Shown in pieces: positions 1-12,357 of a stretch of 64,000 nucleotides of DNA (positions are counted from its first letter, which is position 1; the number at the start of each line of letters is the position of its first letter). The DNA comes from Zeugodacus cucurbitae (taxonomy: Eukaryota > Arthropoda > Insecta > Diptera > Tephritidae). A program made the position numbers and the translations under genes. The DNA lies in contig NC_071668.1 in NCBI RefSeq assembly GCF_028554725.1, positions 26,390,501 to 26,454,500 on the forward strand, read 5' to 3'. Under the pieces are notes generated by a model, which was not told the DNA's origin, did no database searches, and worked only from the letters and a program-made list of their open reading frames with translations.

Positions 1-1879
1 TCCCCTTGATGTTCTCTGTATATTAGATCTTCGCGAAGGCTACTCAGCAATCGCTTTACTCTCTCACGATGGATATGCAGGGAATTAGAGATGTTCCGGA
101 GACATTATGAAGCATCGATGTGCGGTGTTTTTGCAAGTTTTCAGTTCTCTTATTCCACATTATTGTCCAATATCTTAAGATTGGATAGTTTTATTGCGTT
201 TATGAACTTTAATGTTAAGATTGTACTCTTTCATCTCTTACAGTGATGAACTAAGAAAGAGCGGAAAGTTAAATGTTTTTCAAGCATAAGTAGTCAGTCC
301 TTGTGTCGGATGCCGTATATCCGCCCCCATTAACACATCAAACGATTGAAATTAGCCTTGCTGTCTGAAGAACTTTCAAAATGTGGGCGTAACCATACAA
401 TCAAACAATTTATTAAACTTAGTAGAAGCCTGAGCTCGATGAACTACTATGACCCCTTGGTTCAAGGACAGCATGTAGGTAAACATGTATTTGATTATAG
501 TTATCTAATAAGATCCTAGTTTCCAAGCTACGATTTCGTATAACATTGGTTCTAATATATAAACCATAATGCCTAATTTGGCAAAAAAGTTCACCCTAAC
601 ATAAATCGATAGAGTATTTTTAAATGCACCTACAAAAAAATCCCTCAGAAAAACCAAGTGGTTTCGCAACCAAGTTTGATTAGCTTAGAAATTGGAAAAA
701 TGTACGCAGCAGCAGCGTGTGCTTTGTCTGTGCTCGAAGCTTTACAGTTCGCCGCGTGTTGCTTAGCGCGGCATTCGTGTGCTACTGTTGCGTTGATGGG
801 TGGACATTCGCTTGAATGACGGTAATTTGTTTGTTTATAAGCTGAAAACGAGTGTCAACTTGAAGCAATAGCTGCCCGTTGACGACTTTACCGCTACAAC
901 AATAATGGATTGCTGCAAATACGGTCGCACATATTTTTCTTCTTTATTCTTCTTATTTCTTCTTATTTTTTGACACTTCCTCACTTTCATTAAAATAATT
1001 GCATGAATATGCACTAACTTGTGTAACATTTTTAAGTTGGCCAAACTTTACATTTTACTCTATGAAATTTCTTACACACATATGTGCAACTAAATGCATG
1101 TGACACTCCATTTAAGTATGTTTGTTTAATGACAACACTTCATGCAAGTTGCAAATAGGTTAAGCTGTGAGATGCTCATGGTGCAAATATTTACATTTGC
1201 TAGTGCTTAAACTTAGGCTTGTCCTCAATAATATATTTTTCCTACTCCGGAAGAGACACGCACACACACATGCTCATGGTTAAAATTTGGTGTCCTAAAT
1301 GTGTATGAAAAGGAGAAAGTGTGTGCTTTCAATGTGCCACAAACAAAATTGAATTTTTTAATTGTTTTGGTGATTTTTGATAGTTTCAATTTTATCACAA
1401 TTTAGAAAATGAAAAATAAACTCCATACCAAGTTATTCTGCCAGCCTCCCCATATAAAATATCTCGATACGCCAGTATCCTGCCACATATTTTTCATGAA
1501 GTACTAAACTGGAGTAATATTTCGGCTGCATCCAAAATTTATGAAGCACATCAAGCAAAAGCGGATAAATTCATAAACAGCAGCTGCAGAAAAGTACTAA
1601 TGCTTGCCACAGTGTATCTTTTGGGTCAATAGGAAATAAAAATAAATTTAAATAATTGCATTGGATCTGCTAAAAGTTTCTGCTTTAACAACATATAGTA
1701 AGAGTGTTATTACAGATTTCAGTATTATGTCTCAGGCTCACCATAATTGATCTCTATAAGAAATACTTTCTGAAGTAATTACCAACATTTTTAAACGAAC
1801 CGGAATTTTCTACATAATTTATTGCCAAACTTTGATGCTTTCTTCACTCACTTATAAATATAGAGTTACATATTCCATA
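1..1879. other. non-coding A+T-rich stretch
   Basis: No open frame with protein-like composition and no recognisable repeat end was seen. A slightly GC-richer patch lies near 690-800 and a short CA run near 1260. Probably intergenic or intronic. Confidence 0.5.
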
Positions 1880-2537
1880 ATGATTAGGGTTATGAGTGGA
1901 TTTCAAATCCGGATATATGTCTGTCGTCTAACTCCCTAGAGTCGTTTCTTTTAAGTACTACCTTATACCGTATAAGAATGGAGGAAATCGGATTATAACT
2001 ACTAAAAATGATTTAATTCACTAAGGAAAACCACTAGAAATCTTAAATTTCATGGTAAAGATGGTACAGAAGAGCTACACTCAAATTGTTTGAAATGGGC
2101 GTGGCTCCGCCCATTTATGGGTCAACAACTATATCTCTAAAAATATTCAATCAATTTCAATGAAATTCGGTTGATAACAATTTCTTGGCATCCCAATGAT
2201 ATGTTTTGAAAATGGCGCAAATCGGTTCACATTGAAATTGAATTCGGTCTTAATCGTTAAATTTACAACATATAAAGTAAGCTCTAATGAAGATATCGGA
2301 ACAGAACTTTGCACAAATACTGCACATATAGTGTGGCATCGCCCTTCTAAAAATCGCCGAAATCGGACCATAAGTAAGGGCCCATATATCGAACATGAGG
2401 ACCTCAGTGCTTCTAATAAATTTCAAATTTTTTTACGGAAAATTTAAATAAGTCTCTCAGATATTATGAAATTCATAGGGAATATTTTTCTTATAAAAAT
2501 ATGTCTTCGTGCCACAAATGGGTGAAATCAACATATA

Positions 2538-4143
2538 CATGAGGTAGTCAAAATTATTTACACATCGGACGTTTTTTTACAAGTTTCACACAAAAAGCTT
2601 TGGCTTGTTGTTGTTGTTATCGCAGGGTAACAAAATGCTATGTTGTTGTAAACCTTGATCTATTCCTGAGCGATTGAAGTCAGTTTGGATAGAATAGCTA
2701 GAAATATGGCGGAGATATAAGCAAATGAACTGAAGACTCGCAGTAGTCAAAAGTATTTACACACAACAAGAAATGAATTATCCTGTTAGTTTTTAATGAT
2801 AATTTTTTTAATTTTAATGTTTAGTCTAAGTTACTATTCTAAGGCGATACATTCATAAGTGGTTACATTACCATTGGCATCAATACCAGCCTGCTTTATG
2901 GTCCGAATTTATTCAACACAATTGTGCGCTAAGTTAACAGTTAATTTAGACCAAATGTCGCTAATTTCGGCGTTTTCGGTTATTATATCAATTGTCTTCT
3001 GATATTTAACGAAAGACCAAACATTTTGACTAAAGTTTTGGTCAGGGCTGTGCGGAGGTCAACTTGATTTGCTTCATTTAAAACTTTTGTAGGTAAAGAT
3101 CCCTTATGAAATGGAGCATTATCCTGTTGTAAAATGTAGTCAATAGTTGGAAAAGGCCGACGGACCACTACAATGGCATGATCATGTGAATTCTGATATA
3201 TCCGGATGATTTAGGGTCCCTAAATTAGTACCAAATCGTCAAAACAGAAGTAAGGAAAATTTCCCCAAAAAATTATAATGACTCTATTTAGCGTCTAAAC
3301 AGCATTATTCTTCTTCTCACGTGGTAAATGCGTAAAGCGTTGACTAAAGAAGCCCAGAAACTAAAATTCAGCCTTATCTGCCCACGACAGGCTTTAGGAT
3401 GCATTTTAAGGCAAATGAGAGGCATATTGCTTTTTTGGTTTCGGAAATAAAGATTTTATGGTTTCGTGTCAAATTTATGCACAACGTAGTTATTTATGTT
3501 ACTATTTTTAAATGTGCTTAATAGTGTAGCATCATTGACTGTTCATGTAATATGCTGATTCGATGCTGCTGCAATATTAACAGGACTAATTGTGGGATTT
3601 TGTATGACAGTTCCTACTAATCTTCTGCATTCTCTTTGAGTTATCACAGGTTTCAGCCCAGTTATCTTTAAATTACCATTGTAATATTTCATGTCCTTCT
3701 TTTTAATAACATTATAAACAGTATTCCTTTAAATTCTATAAAGTTTTAGTAACTCCGAAGCCGAAACCCGAGTCTTAAACTTAGTTACAGTCTCCAATCT
3801 AGGTATAATCGCTAATTCCTTTGTTTTCGACATTTTATTTACCAATTTTTATATTTTATGGCTGAATTAGGTTGTTATGAATGCAATAGAATCGAATTAC
3901 TACTCTGGCTTAAACCAAATCTAAGGATAAAGGCTAAATCACAGTGTGTAAATACTTTTGACTACTGCGAGTCTTCAGTTCATATGCGTATTTCTCTTCA
4001 CACTTCATTCGCTCAGGAATAGATCAAGGTTTACAACAACATAGCATTTTGTTACCCTGCGACAACAACAACAACAAGCCAAAGCTTTTTGTGTGAAACT
4101 TGTAAAAACACGTCCGATGTGTAAATAATTTTGACTACCTCTG
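2538..4143 (-). mobile_element. Tc1-like transposon with long IR/DR ends
   Basis: The element is 1606 bp and flanked by TA on both sides (2536-2537 and 4144-4145), the Tc1/mariner target. The ends are inverted repeats of about 200-230 bp (2538-2767 and 3942-4143). Each carries two direct repeats of a GTAGTCAAAA-TATTTACACA motif, at the outer edge (about 2542 and 4139) and the inner edge (about 2743 and 3966). This is the IR/DR layout known from Tc1-like elements with long ends. Size and layout match autonomous members, but the enclosed transposase is broken. It sits inside a TCTCGCAA-family repeat, so it is the younger insertion. Confidence 0.88.
2886..3836 (-). pseudogene. Tc1-like transposase, degenerate
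   Basis: Read on the minus strand from an ATG near 3836, the product begins MSKTKELAIIPRLE and continues into a helix-turn-helix-like region that ends at an early stop. Further on, near 3110-3140, is the Tc1 catalytic block with QQDNAPFH, which carries the second aspartate of the DDE triad, followed by a Tc1-like C-terminal segment. Several stops and frameshifts separate the pieces and the first-aspartate region is poorly preserved. Tc1 transposases cut and paste DNA by binding the inverted repeats; this copy cannot do so. It fills the space between the two inverted repeats as expected for the family. The superfamily call is firm; the named subfamily is not known. Confidence 0.8.
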
Positions 4144-4253
4144 TATATAGACAATTTGACCCAATTGTGTGTTATATTAATAAAATTAAATAAATAAATT
4201 GCGAGAGTATAGAATGTTCTGTTACACCCAAACTTATCCATTCCTTACTTGTT

Positions 4254-5449
4254 CTAACTTGAGTTAATTCAGAATGTATTGCTATGGTATCGTACTTGAT
4301 CTCGTTACAGACCTCGTACTTGATTAGCAATGCTATCTACAGAACCAACGGAGAAATCTTATTTCGTCCAAGGGTTACATTTTCAAAAACTGGTACAGGT
4401 TTTTTCGAAATATGCTGTTTTTATTAATTTCGAACATTGATTAGATGATTTGAGTATCTACCATAAAAGCTTGACCGGAATTTAGTATACACCATTGAAA
4501 TAATAAAAAGATGTAGTATATCTATAATTTCTCTTTCTTGGTAACTAATAAGAAATGCTTTTCAACGAGTACATCTTCCTTCGAGAGTAAATATTTTGAT
4601 TTTGGGGCCTAACTTCGAAAAACGAAGAATATGTTTTTTTACAATCTTCTGGATAAAATTGTTTGATCCAAGTCCGAGAGTTTTTTAGTGGTTTTTTTCA
4701 TTGCAATTTTATAGCCATGTTTGAAAAAAAAATATATGTATAAACCGAAATTAATAGTGAGGTATACGACATCGGAATTTGATTAAAAGATCCATTCGAT
4801 CTGGTTTTCGGGAAGATTAAGGACCCCATACCTTATTTTGATAAGTATAAAAAGAATCTGAATGAGAAATTTAGCTGAGTTTGCGGAAATTGTGTAGTTA
4901 CGATTTTAACAAGTACACCATAGGCTCTATTCCATACCCTCAGGAATCTATGAAAAATTCGACGACAGTTCTGCCATGAATAAGCTTAACTTATATTCGA
5001 AAAACTATCAGAATAAAGCAGCATGGTCCACTGTAAGTACCGAACAACGCCTCCTAAGAATCATGCACTAACTAGTTAGTAAATACTTGTCCATAAGTAC
5101 ACTAAATGCCGAACAAGCAGTCATCCAGCTGTCCATATAACTGACATGTTTTAGAAGTGTTTCTGTGTACACACATGTCTTGGACGCCTTCAAATAAGCA
5201 ACTTATTTCGGTGAGTCTGTAGATTAACTCATTTCACTATGTGCCTAAAGGCATACTCCGAAAAATGTTTGCAGCTCCGAAAGGAAGTGGGTTATGCAGT
5301 AGATATGCTCTCCGTTAGTACGCAGGCACAGCCGAGGCAAGAAGTGACACAAACAAACAAAAAAAAAAACAAAATCAAAGCAAATTACAAACATGTTGAG
5401 CCCAAAAAAAGACGAATCCATGAAGCAAAAAACGAGATTGACACGTGAC
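4254..5449. other. non-coding A+T-rich stretch
   Basis: Nothing recognisable. An A-rich run lies near 5355-5375. No element ends or splice-bounded frames were found. Confidence 0.45.
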
Positions 5450-6960
5450 AGTGCCTAGCGGCCAGGCGTCACATGAGCCGACATTTGGCGATTGGCCCTG
5501 TGATTGACAAGACGTAGTCACATCGAAACTCAATTAACGGCAGCGCTGACGTCACTGCAACGCTGTACATATTTGAAGAGATTATTTTTTCTTTCTAGTG
5601 CCTTAGTACCATAATTGCGCGGTGTGAGTTCGCGCGCCAGTATTCTACATAAACTGCGTTCGTTGTTCAAGTCAAAGCTGCTGAGTGTTAGCAGCTGAGA
5701 CAAAACTGTTTGTGTAGTTAGCAGCTTGCTGTAATCACGGCCAAGAGATTTTATTTTGTTTCTTATTTTTTAGTTTTTTCCTTTCATCCATTTTTACAGC
5801 TTCTCCAGCACTTCTCTGCTACCTGACATGGAAAATATTCCGCAAAAATGTGTGACCCACTACGCTTATTCGGCGATACGGTGACTCTTCCGCTCGAATG
5901 CCGCCACTTGCCTTTCGCCACTTCAATTTGCACCTCGGGCGTTGAAGTGTTGCATTCTATGCTGTTTATATAAGTTTGTCTACAGTGTATATGTAGAGAT
6001 TCAGAGGAAGAGACCGAGCAGCAGCAGTTGAGCAGGGTGCCATGTTTATGCCGCATTTTTTGCGCGCTCACTTTTTAATTCATTTTGAAAATCACTACGG
6101 TGCGCTGTCGATTATGTTGGCAGCAAATGTGCGGTGGCACGAATGAGCTGTCAGTCAGTTGCAACGTCGACAACTAGCCGATGCTGACCAACTGGCCGAC
6201 ACCGCCATTACTTGGCTGACACTTCATCCTTGACACTCTGCGGTCGGCTGCGCTTGACTGGCCGCAGTCCGGTCGGTCAGTTCGCTAAGTCGGATGGATG
6301 GCTTGTTTGTTTACACTGCCTGTTAACCCAACACCGCAGTTCACCTTTTTCTTTACGCCACTTTGCCTCAAAAGTTAGCGAAGCTTTATGCTCGCTCTAC
6401 GTATTTGCCTTTTCATTTCGGTCTCACTATTTGTGCGCGTTGTCTTGTGCCGCTGGAATTTTAATGAATTATCAACTTCATTAATGTCATCGTCACCGTA
6501 TACCCAACCTGACCGTCCGCGTTTCGTGTTTATAGAACGGTTTTTTGCGCTTCACTCTTTGCCGCTTCTCCGTGCGCGGTGTCTGTCGAACTTTTTTCGC
6601 CCGCGCTTCAGCCCGCAGTTGCCGCTTTTGCGGTGTAAGTTTTCCGCCAACAGCTTGTGAATGATTGTGGTAAAGTTTTGTAGCAAAGGGGTTTCTACAG
6701 ATTGTTTGCCTCTTGCCGCTTGTCGGTTATTTTTTCAACTTTCTTCACTTTACTGTTGTACCAGTTTGTTGTTGTTGCTCTCACTGCCAGTGGCACAATT
6801 GTCGACAACTTCTGCGCTGCTGTTGAAGGTCAATGCGAAGATGCTTGGCGCATCCATATTTTGCGGTAGTTCATCTGTGCCCGTCGACACAAATTCGCTG
6901 TAGCTCTCGCAAACACACAGACACGCAGGTTGGAAGAAACAATGTCAGCAACAACCAGAT
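5450..6960. other. GC-richer unique block, possible promoter/5' UTR DNA
   Basis: Base composition is clearly more GC-rich than the flanks, with many CG dinucleotides and CAG/GCC clusters. Several overlapping open frames of 70-95 codons occur on both strands (for example 6212-6484 and 6661-6903, +). Their translations are low-complexity, rich in Leu, Ser, Arg and Cys, and lack domains, so I do not call them genes. The composition suits a promoter or 5' UTR of a gene whose coding exons lie elsewhere, but no TATA box plus initiator pair stands out. Confidence 0.3.
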
Positions 6961-7289
6961 GCCGCCGATTGAAATTCATTAAATGAAATTGTTGCCTTGC
7001 TGTTGTTGTGTTCCGCCCGACCGGCACACACTTCAATGTTGTTCTAGATTTCCTCAGACTGATTCGCCATTCTCTTTCAATGCATAGTTTATTCAGGATG
7101 ATCTTAATGGAGCTACAGTGGTGTTGGTAACTGAAAATATCAATTTGAAATTTGGGCTAATAGTGCGAGGAATCCAAATAAAATGTCATTTGAGCCAATA
7201 GGAACGAACATTTCAATAAAAATATCGGTACGTCTGTAGTGGCATTTACTCTGTGATATCCCGTTTTTTGGAATACGACAAATATGATT
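6961..7289. other. non-coding stretch before a retrotransposon fragment
   Basis: Nothing recognisable. The retrotransposon-like reading frame begins near 7290. Confidence 0.4.
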
Positions 7290-8530
7290 AAGGGGACGGG
7301 CGGATTACTATAAGGGTCCATCTTACCTTTATGTTGTTGCGGAGGAGCTATGGCTTTACGAAACCGTGGTCAAGCCAATACTGTTTTACGAAGTATTTAT
7401 CTGGTGGAGATTGATGGGAAAGCCTACACTTGCTAAGAAGTTAAAACATGTACAAAGAGCGGCTCTCATAAGCATATGCGGGGCACTAATGACTACACCG
7501 CCACTGGCACTCAATGCCATTCTATGAATAGCACCTGTTGATTTCGCGGCTATAAGCATTCACGATTCAGAGAAGATGGGTATATTTAAGATCCCAACAA
7601 TGGACATTCTGAAATTCTCGATCACTTGGCCTGCATCCCTAGAAATCTGTATTACTGTGTTGCCTAATCCTCGCAGCTCCTTTTCCGTCCGCATTCCAAC
7701 GAAACAGATGTGGGCGGGACGTAGGCGGTGGAGAAGAGGCGCGGTGACCTGTTTTTACGGAGATACATCTAAGTTCAGAGGGAAAGTTGGACGAGGGACC
7801 GTCTGCAAGGAGCTTGGTGTCAAGTACAGCTTTAGGCTGCCAGATCACTGCAACCTTTTTCATGCGGAGGTGGCTAGCACAAAGCCATACTCAGATGTGC
7901 TACATCTATCAGAGAGGTGAGCATTCACTCGGATAGAAGAGCGGCAATTTAATATAAGACACGTTTGGGTTCCAGGCCATAGCGGTATCGTATTGGGTAT
8001 TGGGAATAAGCTATCCTCATGTCTCTCCCCGTTGGATCAGTGGGCGTCGAATGAGCGGTATGCGTTGGACAACGATCAGATCATCTGTACGACTGCGATA
8101 TCATTCTGGACTAAAGAGGATCGCAGGAGATCCACTGAGCTATTTGCTTTTAGTAAGGTTCAGCTGGCCGCAATTATAGGAGTCATTACTGGACACTGGC
8201 CGTTAAGGTTACAAGCCGTGAGGCTAAATATTCTGGCGGATGCAAATTGCCAAAGTTGCATGGATGAAGGGGAGATTGAGACATCAACACATTTCATCCT
8301 TCATTGTTCACTTTCGCTAGGCGGTTGAAACATCTTGGCCGGACAAACTTCGGAGAACCAGCTGAACTGTCCCGATTATACTGCATAAATTCGTAAAAGG
8401 CTCAAAGCACTTTGTCGTTACTTGAGTGTCTTGTGCATTAATTTTGAGGAGTTTATGGCATCACAAAGGGCTAGCTTTAACTGTTCAAGTGGGATCTCCT
8501 GTGGCACAGGATATCAGACCCTTTAACCTA
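7290..8530 (+). pseudogene. 3' part of an RNase H-bearing non-LTR retrotransposon (I/LOA-like)
   Basis: The frame at 7350-7550 reads like the end of a non-LTR reverse transcriptase (VVKPILFYE, then HVQRAALISICGALMTTPPL). Next comes an RNase H-like region: YGDTSKFRGKVGRGTVCKEL near 7757 in place of the usual TDGS start, FHAEV near 7857, and WVPGHSGI near 7970. The C-terminal segment at 8190-8310 has the knuckle C-x2-C...H...C (CQSC...HFILHC). The 3' end carries repeated AACCTAAC-like units at 8523-8550. In life this protein would reverse-transcribe and integrate element RNA. The copy is 5'-truncated and has stops, for example at 7528 and 7918. RNase H after the reverse transcriptase points to the I/LOA/R1-like group; the exact clade is uncertain. 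Confidence 0.8.
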
Positions 8531-8630
8531 ACTCAACCGAACCTAACCTACCCTTACAATGTTTGTATGGTCGGTCACAGGCAATAACTTGCTGAAATCC
8601 TTCGTAAATTAAGCTCTAGGCAATCCAAGT
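8531..8630. other. short spacer after the retrotransposon
   Basis: Nothing recognisable. Confidence 0.3.
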
Positions 8631-8692
8631 ATGTATGTATGTTATTGGCGTTCAACCGTTTAGCCGGTTATAGCGGAATCGATGAGAGCGCG
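8631..8692 (-). repeat. RTE-like 3' tail fragment
   Basis: About 60 bp containing CCGTTTAGCCGGTTATAGC after a GTAT-type tetranucleotide run. It is nearly identical to the fragment at 12,971-13,030. On the minus strand it resembles the tail of the endonuclease/reverse transcriptase elements in this window (compare 'tcggctataacc' near 23,372), ending in a CATA microsatellite. Confidence 0.55.
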
Positions 8693-9789
8693 TAAGCAAA
8701 TCACTATCGGTCCCAACATATTTGCAAGAAGCTCAAAACGATTCGTTAAAATACGAGTTCTTCTAATTGAAGTGATTTGTGAGTTTTGATTGACTGAGTT
8801 ATCGTTTGAACCGAATATTGAACCATCCTTACCCAAAAAGGATTTTTGTTAAATGGTATTACATCAATTTCGATGAATGGGGATTTTTTTAAATCTTCGT
8901 AGATGCTCCTTTAAGTTCTCTTTTAACAAATAACTTTGCATTAATCCAAAAAAAAAAAAACATATCGAGCTAAACATGGGAATTTTCCAGCAATTCTTGT
9001 TTTAAGTTCAGTCAATATTGTGTACCACTGTACCACAAGTACATATATCCTTGCTTCCCCTTGCTACCGCCCTAGCGTCGAGCTGTTCACATCAGACTGC
9101 CTTTTACCGGATTAAAAATTCACCTCAACTTGCCGCTGGAGCTCATTTGCATTCGCACTACACGCGCTGCAGCATAAGCACTCGAAGAGCTACACTTTCC
9201 GACGCGCTAACAAGCTCAAATGGACAATTCAACTGAACTTAACTTGGCAAATCTTGATTTAGCTGAATGGAGAACTTATGGCATCAAAACCGCTATTCAT
9301 GTTTGCTTACTTTCAATCTGTTAATGAAATAATTCGCAGTGCGATTGCTGTGCACACAAACTGTGATATGTAAAGACAAAACTTGTGATGCGCTGCATAA
9401 ATTTTACAATTATGAAAACTAAATTTCGAAGGTGTTCGTAACTAACAAATTGCGTGTGGCCGTGACCTTTGTTAACAGTGTTGTTTGAAGGTGAGAAAGG
9501 TTTCGTAACACGATAACGGTTATTATTTCAACACCTACTAGAGTCGCAGACAATTTTGAAAGCTGTGTGTTAATTTATTCCAAGGCTTTGACAATTACTA
9601 ATTTATGAACTATAGATATACTATTTGAATGTAAAATTTTAGGAGAAATAGCGGAATATTGGATCAAAAAAGCTCTAAGAAAATAAAACAAATCTGTACA
9701 AAGTGTTAGCTGCTTCAACTAACAATTGACCAAGAATTGAAATCGATGAATAAAGTTTGGAACGGCTTAACAGTCAGGAGACAAATTTA
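8693..9789. other. non-coding stretch
   Basis: No recognisable element or exon. An A run lies at 8949-8960. The open frame at 9018-9236 has no protein-like features. Confidence 0.4.
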
Positions 9790-10060
9790 AAGTAAGGTGA
9801 GCAACAAGATCGTCTGATATCACATCGTCAGACTTTTTCCTGTAAGATATGTAAAGTCTAAAGTCTATGCGGACAATCCCGATGCGATTCAAGTCTTGGA
9901 GCAAAACATCACGTGTATCATTCGCCAGTTACCAGTCTAAGTGATCGAATGATTCAATGAAAATTGGACTCAAATGATGGACCATCTGAAACGAAGACGC
10001 GACCCACATTCAAAAGAGATAATCTTTAAAAAGTAAATGCCAAAGTATGTTCTTTCGAAT
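9790..10060 (+). pseudogene. mariner/IS630-type transposase, C-terminal fragment
   Basis: Across small frame changes the translation reads SSDITSSDFFL, then RYVKSKVYADNPDAIQVLEQNI, then a segment corresponding to 'ViqnW..RmdHlkrsrG.hlkeIiF'. This is the typical end of insect mariner-like transposases, after the last catalytic acidic residue. Only the C-terminal third or less is present, with indels, and no inverted repeat could be defined. Family assignment rests on the S-D-F-F-L and VKSKVY...L-E-x-N-I pattern. Confidence 0.65.
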
Positions 10061-10555
10061 GAGAATAAACATTCCCCATGCAATTGGAACTTTCTGTTTT
10101 TTTTCTCTTTAAACAAGTGGGAACCGCGAAATGGATCAAGAAATGTTTTAAAATGTACATAAAGTGTTATTGAAATGTTTGAAGGGTGGAATATTAAAAA
10201 AGGAGAAGCAATTCAAGTTGTTTTCGCTTCTACCATATTATCCGGTTCAGCAACGTTTCCATATAACAAATAGGAATCCAAGGCTGTAAATTTTTTGTTC
10301 CGAAAATGTGTAGTTAGATTACTAATGAATATGAATAATATCATGACTTCTTCACAAGATTAGCCACATTTTGAGAAATGCGATGCCTAATCCAAATGTA
10401 AATGTGGACGGTGACTTGAAAAAGAAGCTTCTGGAAATCGTTTCTGATAAGCCAATCAGCCGGAATCGTGGAGGAAGTGCAAGCGCATTTCTTAGGAGCG
10501 GGGATGGTCAGTACGCTGTAACCCTTTACAATGTTTTAGCTTAAAATTTATAATT
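10061..10555. other. non-coding stretch
   Basis: Possible remnants of transposon DNA. A short open stretch from the ATG at 10,382 (MPNPNVNVDGDLKKKLLEIV) looks mildly protein-like but has no recognised family and ends after about 54 codons. Confidence 0.35.
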
Positions 10556-11013
10556 AAATTCGGGTGTCACCAAACATTTTATACTCTCGCAATTTATTTA
10601 TTTCATTTTATTAATATAACAAACAATTTGACTCACATATTCGGCAAATATATGCATTAAAGCCTATTGAAAATTTGAAAACCCTAATATTAAGTATATG
10701 GGAGATAGGGGAAGTTATGACCAGATTTCAATCAATTTTGGCACGGAGACATATTATTAGAAGAAAAATATTTCCTCCGAATTTCTTCAAAATATCTGAG
10801 AGACTTAACTATATTTTCGGTAAAAAATTTGTTAGAAGCAGCGGGGTCCTCATATTCATTAAGTTGGGTTTTGAAAACGTATTGTCCGATTTCGGAGATT
10901 TTTAGAAGGATGCCACTCTTTAAATGCAGTATGTTAGCAAAGTTTTGTTCCGATATCTTCACTAGTGCTTACTTTATATATCAAAAAGTACACGACTCAG
11001 ATCGACTTCAAAG
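10556..11013 (+). repeat. TCTCGCAA-family repeat, copy 2 (5' half)
   Basis: The head terminus with the degraded head hairpin (TTCGGGTGTCACC) leads into TATACTCTCGCAATTTATT at about 10,581. The family text continues through the 'gaccgatttc', 'tattattagaagaaaaatat' and 'tgcagtatg...caaag' segments until about 11,013. The GGGCGTGG modules and the tail hairpin are absent. Confidence 0.8.
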
Positions 11014-12355
11014 TACTAACAAACAGACCGTCAAGTGGAAAGTGAGAATCTTAACCAACTCCAATACACCAAAGGATTATGGACTTGAGTGTTCCAAGAA
11101 AAATGTATTGTGACCATTATTAATATATGCTAGTGAAAGAGAACAAAGTTGCTCTCAAAAGGAAGACACCAAGATAGAAGTCAATCAGATACAATCACAA
11201 CACTTAGCCATTATATTGCTTATCAGAGTATATTTAAAATGAAAAGAAGGATGAAAAGAAGGAGTTTGGGAAGGATTTATTTAAATCGATTGAAATAAGT
11301 TTTGTAGTGCGATGAACTATACTGTTTAGGTATAGATTTCAAGTCTGCCAAAACTTCAACTACTGTTACTTGTTTCACACTTTCTTTCGCTTTTTAAAAG
11401 CTGCTGACTCAATTCATTCATTGACCACAAATGTATCTTTTACACAAGCCATTTTCCGCATTATTCAATCACCAGCAAGAAATCAGCTTCTCTAAATTAA
11501 GTTTAGTTAAGAAGCAGAATTTCCATTGCAGCTACCGTTTTAGCTCGTCGAAATGTATGTGTGCGCTTGAGCGCCGATCCAATACATGGACGCTTTCCAA
11601 TGCACACATACAAATGTACCACTCAGATTTGCGATTCCGATTTCTCTACTTCAAGCGTTTGCCTTTCCATTTGTGCTTGTGTATCGGTGTGTACGGGTGT
11701 GTGAGGGTGTGCTCATACATTTGCTAAAGTAGTCAAGCAGTCAGAAAACCAATTCAAACGTAAACACTTATAAAATCCAATTTTTCCGCTTGAAATGCAT
11801 ACGAATGTGATGCATTTAAATTGCATTTTTATAGAATTGTAAACAATTTTTCATACTCACGCCCAGAACATAAAGTTATCAGCGTGCAACATGGAGATGC
11901 AGCGCAAGCAAGAAAGGTTGCACGGAATATTATTGAAGCGCTGAGAGTGCAGCAAAGCTGTTTGGCGCACACCTGAGGCGATTTATTCAAATTCGCTAGA
12001 GCGCAGATTTATTTGCTTGCATGCCAAGTGCAAGTTTTTTTTTGTTTTTGTTTTTTTTTTTTTTTTATCCCAGTTATGGGAGAGCTGATTGCGAACGCAG
12101 TCAATTTGATTCTGCATAAATTTAATTAATACTTCTCTCAATGGCATTTGGTTTTATTAAAATGATGTGAGAGAAAAATATTTCACATAAAATGGTATAA
12201 ATAGAATTTGTAATAAAGCATCTTCCATTCAACTTGAAACCCAGCGAGGGTCGAAGAACAGCGAAGTTTTGGCGAAACACCACAAAACTTTGCTCGTAAA
12301 TTGCGCGTTCAAGATCAACAAGCCACAATACAGAGCGAAGACATTACATTACATA
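11014..12355. other. non-coding stretch with T run
   Basis: No exon or element recognised. GT-rich DNA lies at 11,685-11,712 and a nearly pure T run at 12,036-12,066. Confidence 0.45.
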
Positions 12356-12357
12356 TA

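Larger units (their letters stand above)
1880..4253 (-). repeat. TCTCGCAA-family repeat, copy 1, split by a Tc1-like element
   Basis: This is a reverse-oriented copy of the dispersed family found throughout the window. The block near 2090-2120 carries the GGGCGTGG...CCGCCCA module, followed by the family text 'tgaaattcgg', and the head terminus lies at 4190-4253 (GCGAGAGTATA, then CTTACTTGTT). Family sequence stops at 2537 and resumes at 4144, so the intervening 1.6 kb is an insertion. The tail end with its terminal hairpin is missing. It belongs to the same sub-type as the copies at 43.7 and 61.3 kb. No protein coding is apparent. Confidence 0.8.

Noticed and set aside
6212..6903. Three overlapping plus-strand frames in the GC-rich block
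   Set aside because: Low-complexity Leu/Ser/Arg/Cys-rich products in different frames, as expected when GC-rich DNA lowers stop frequency.
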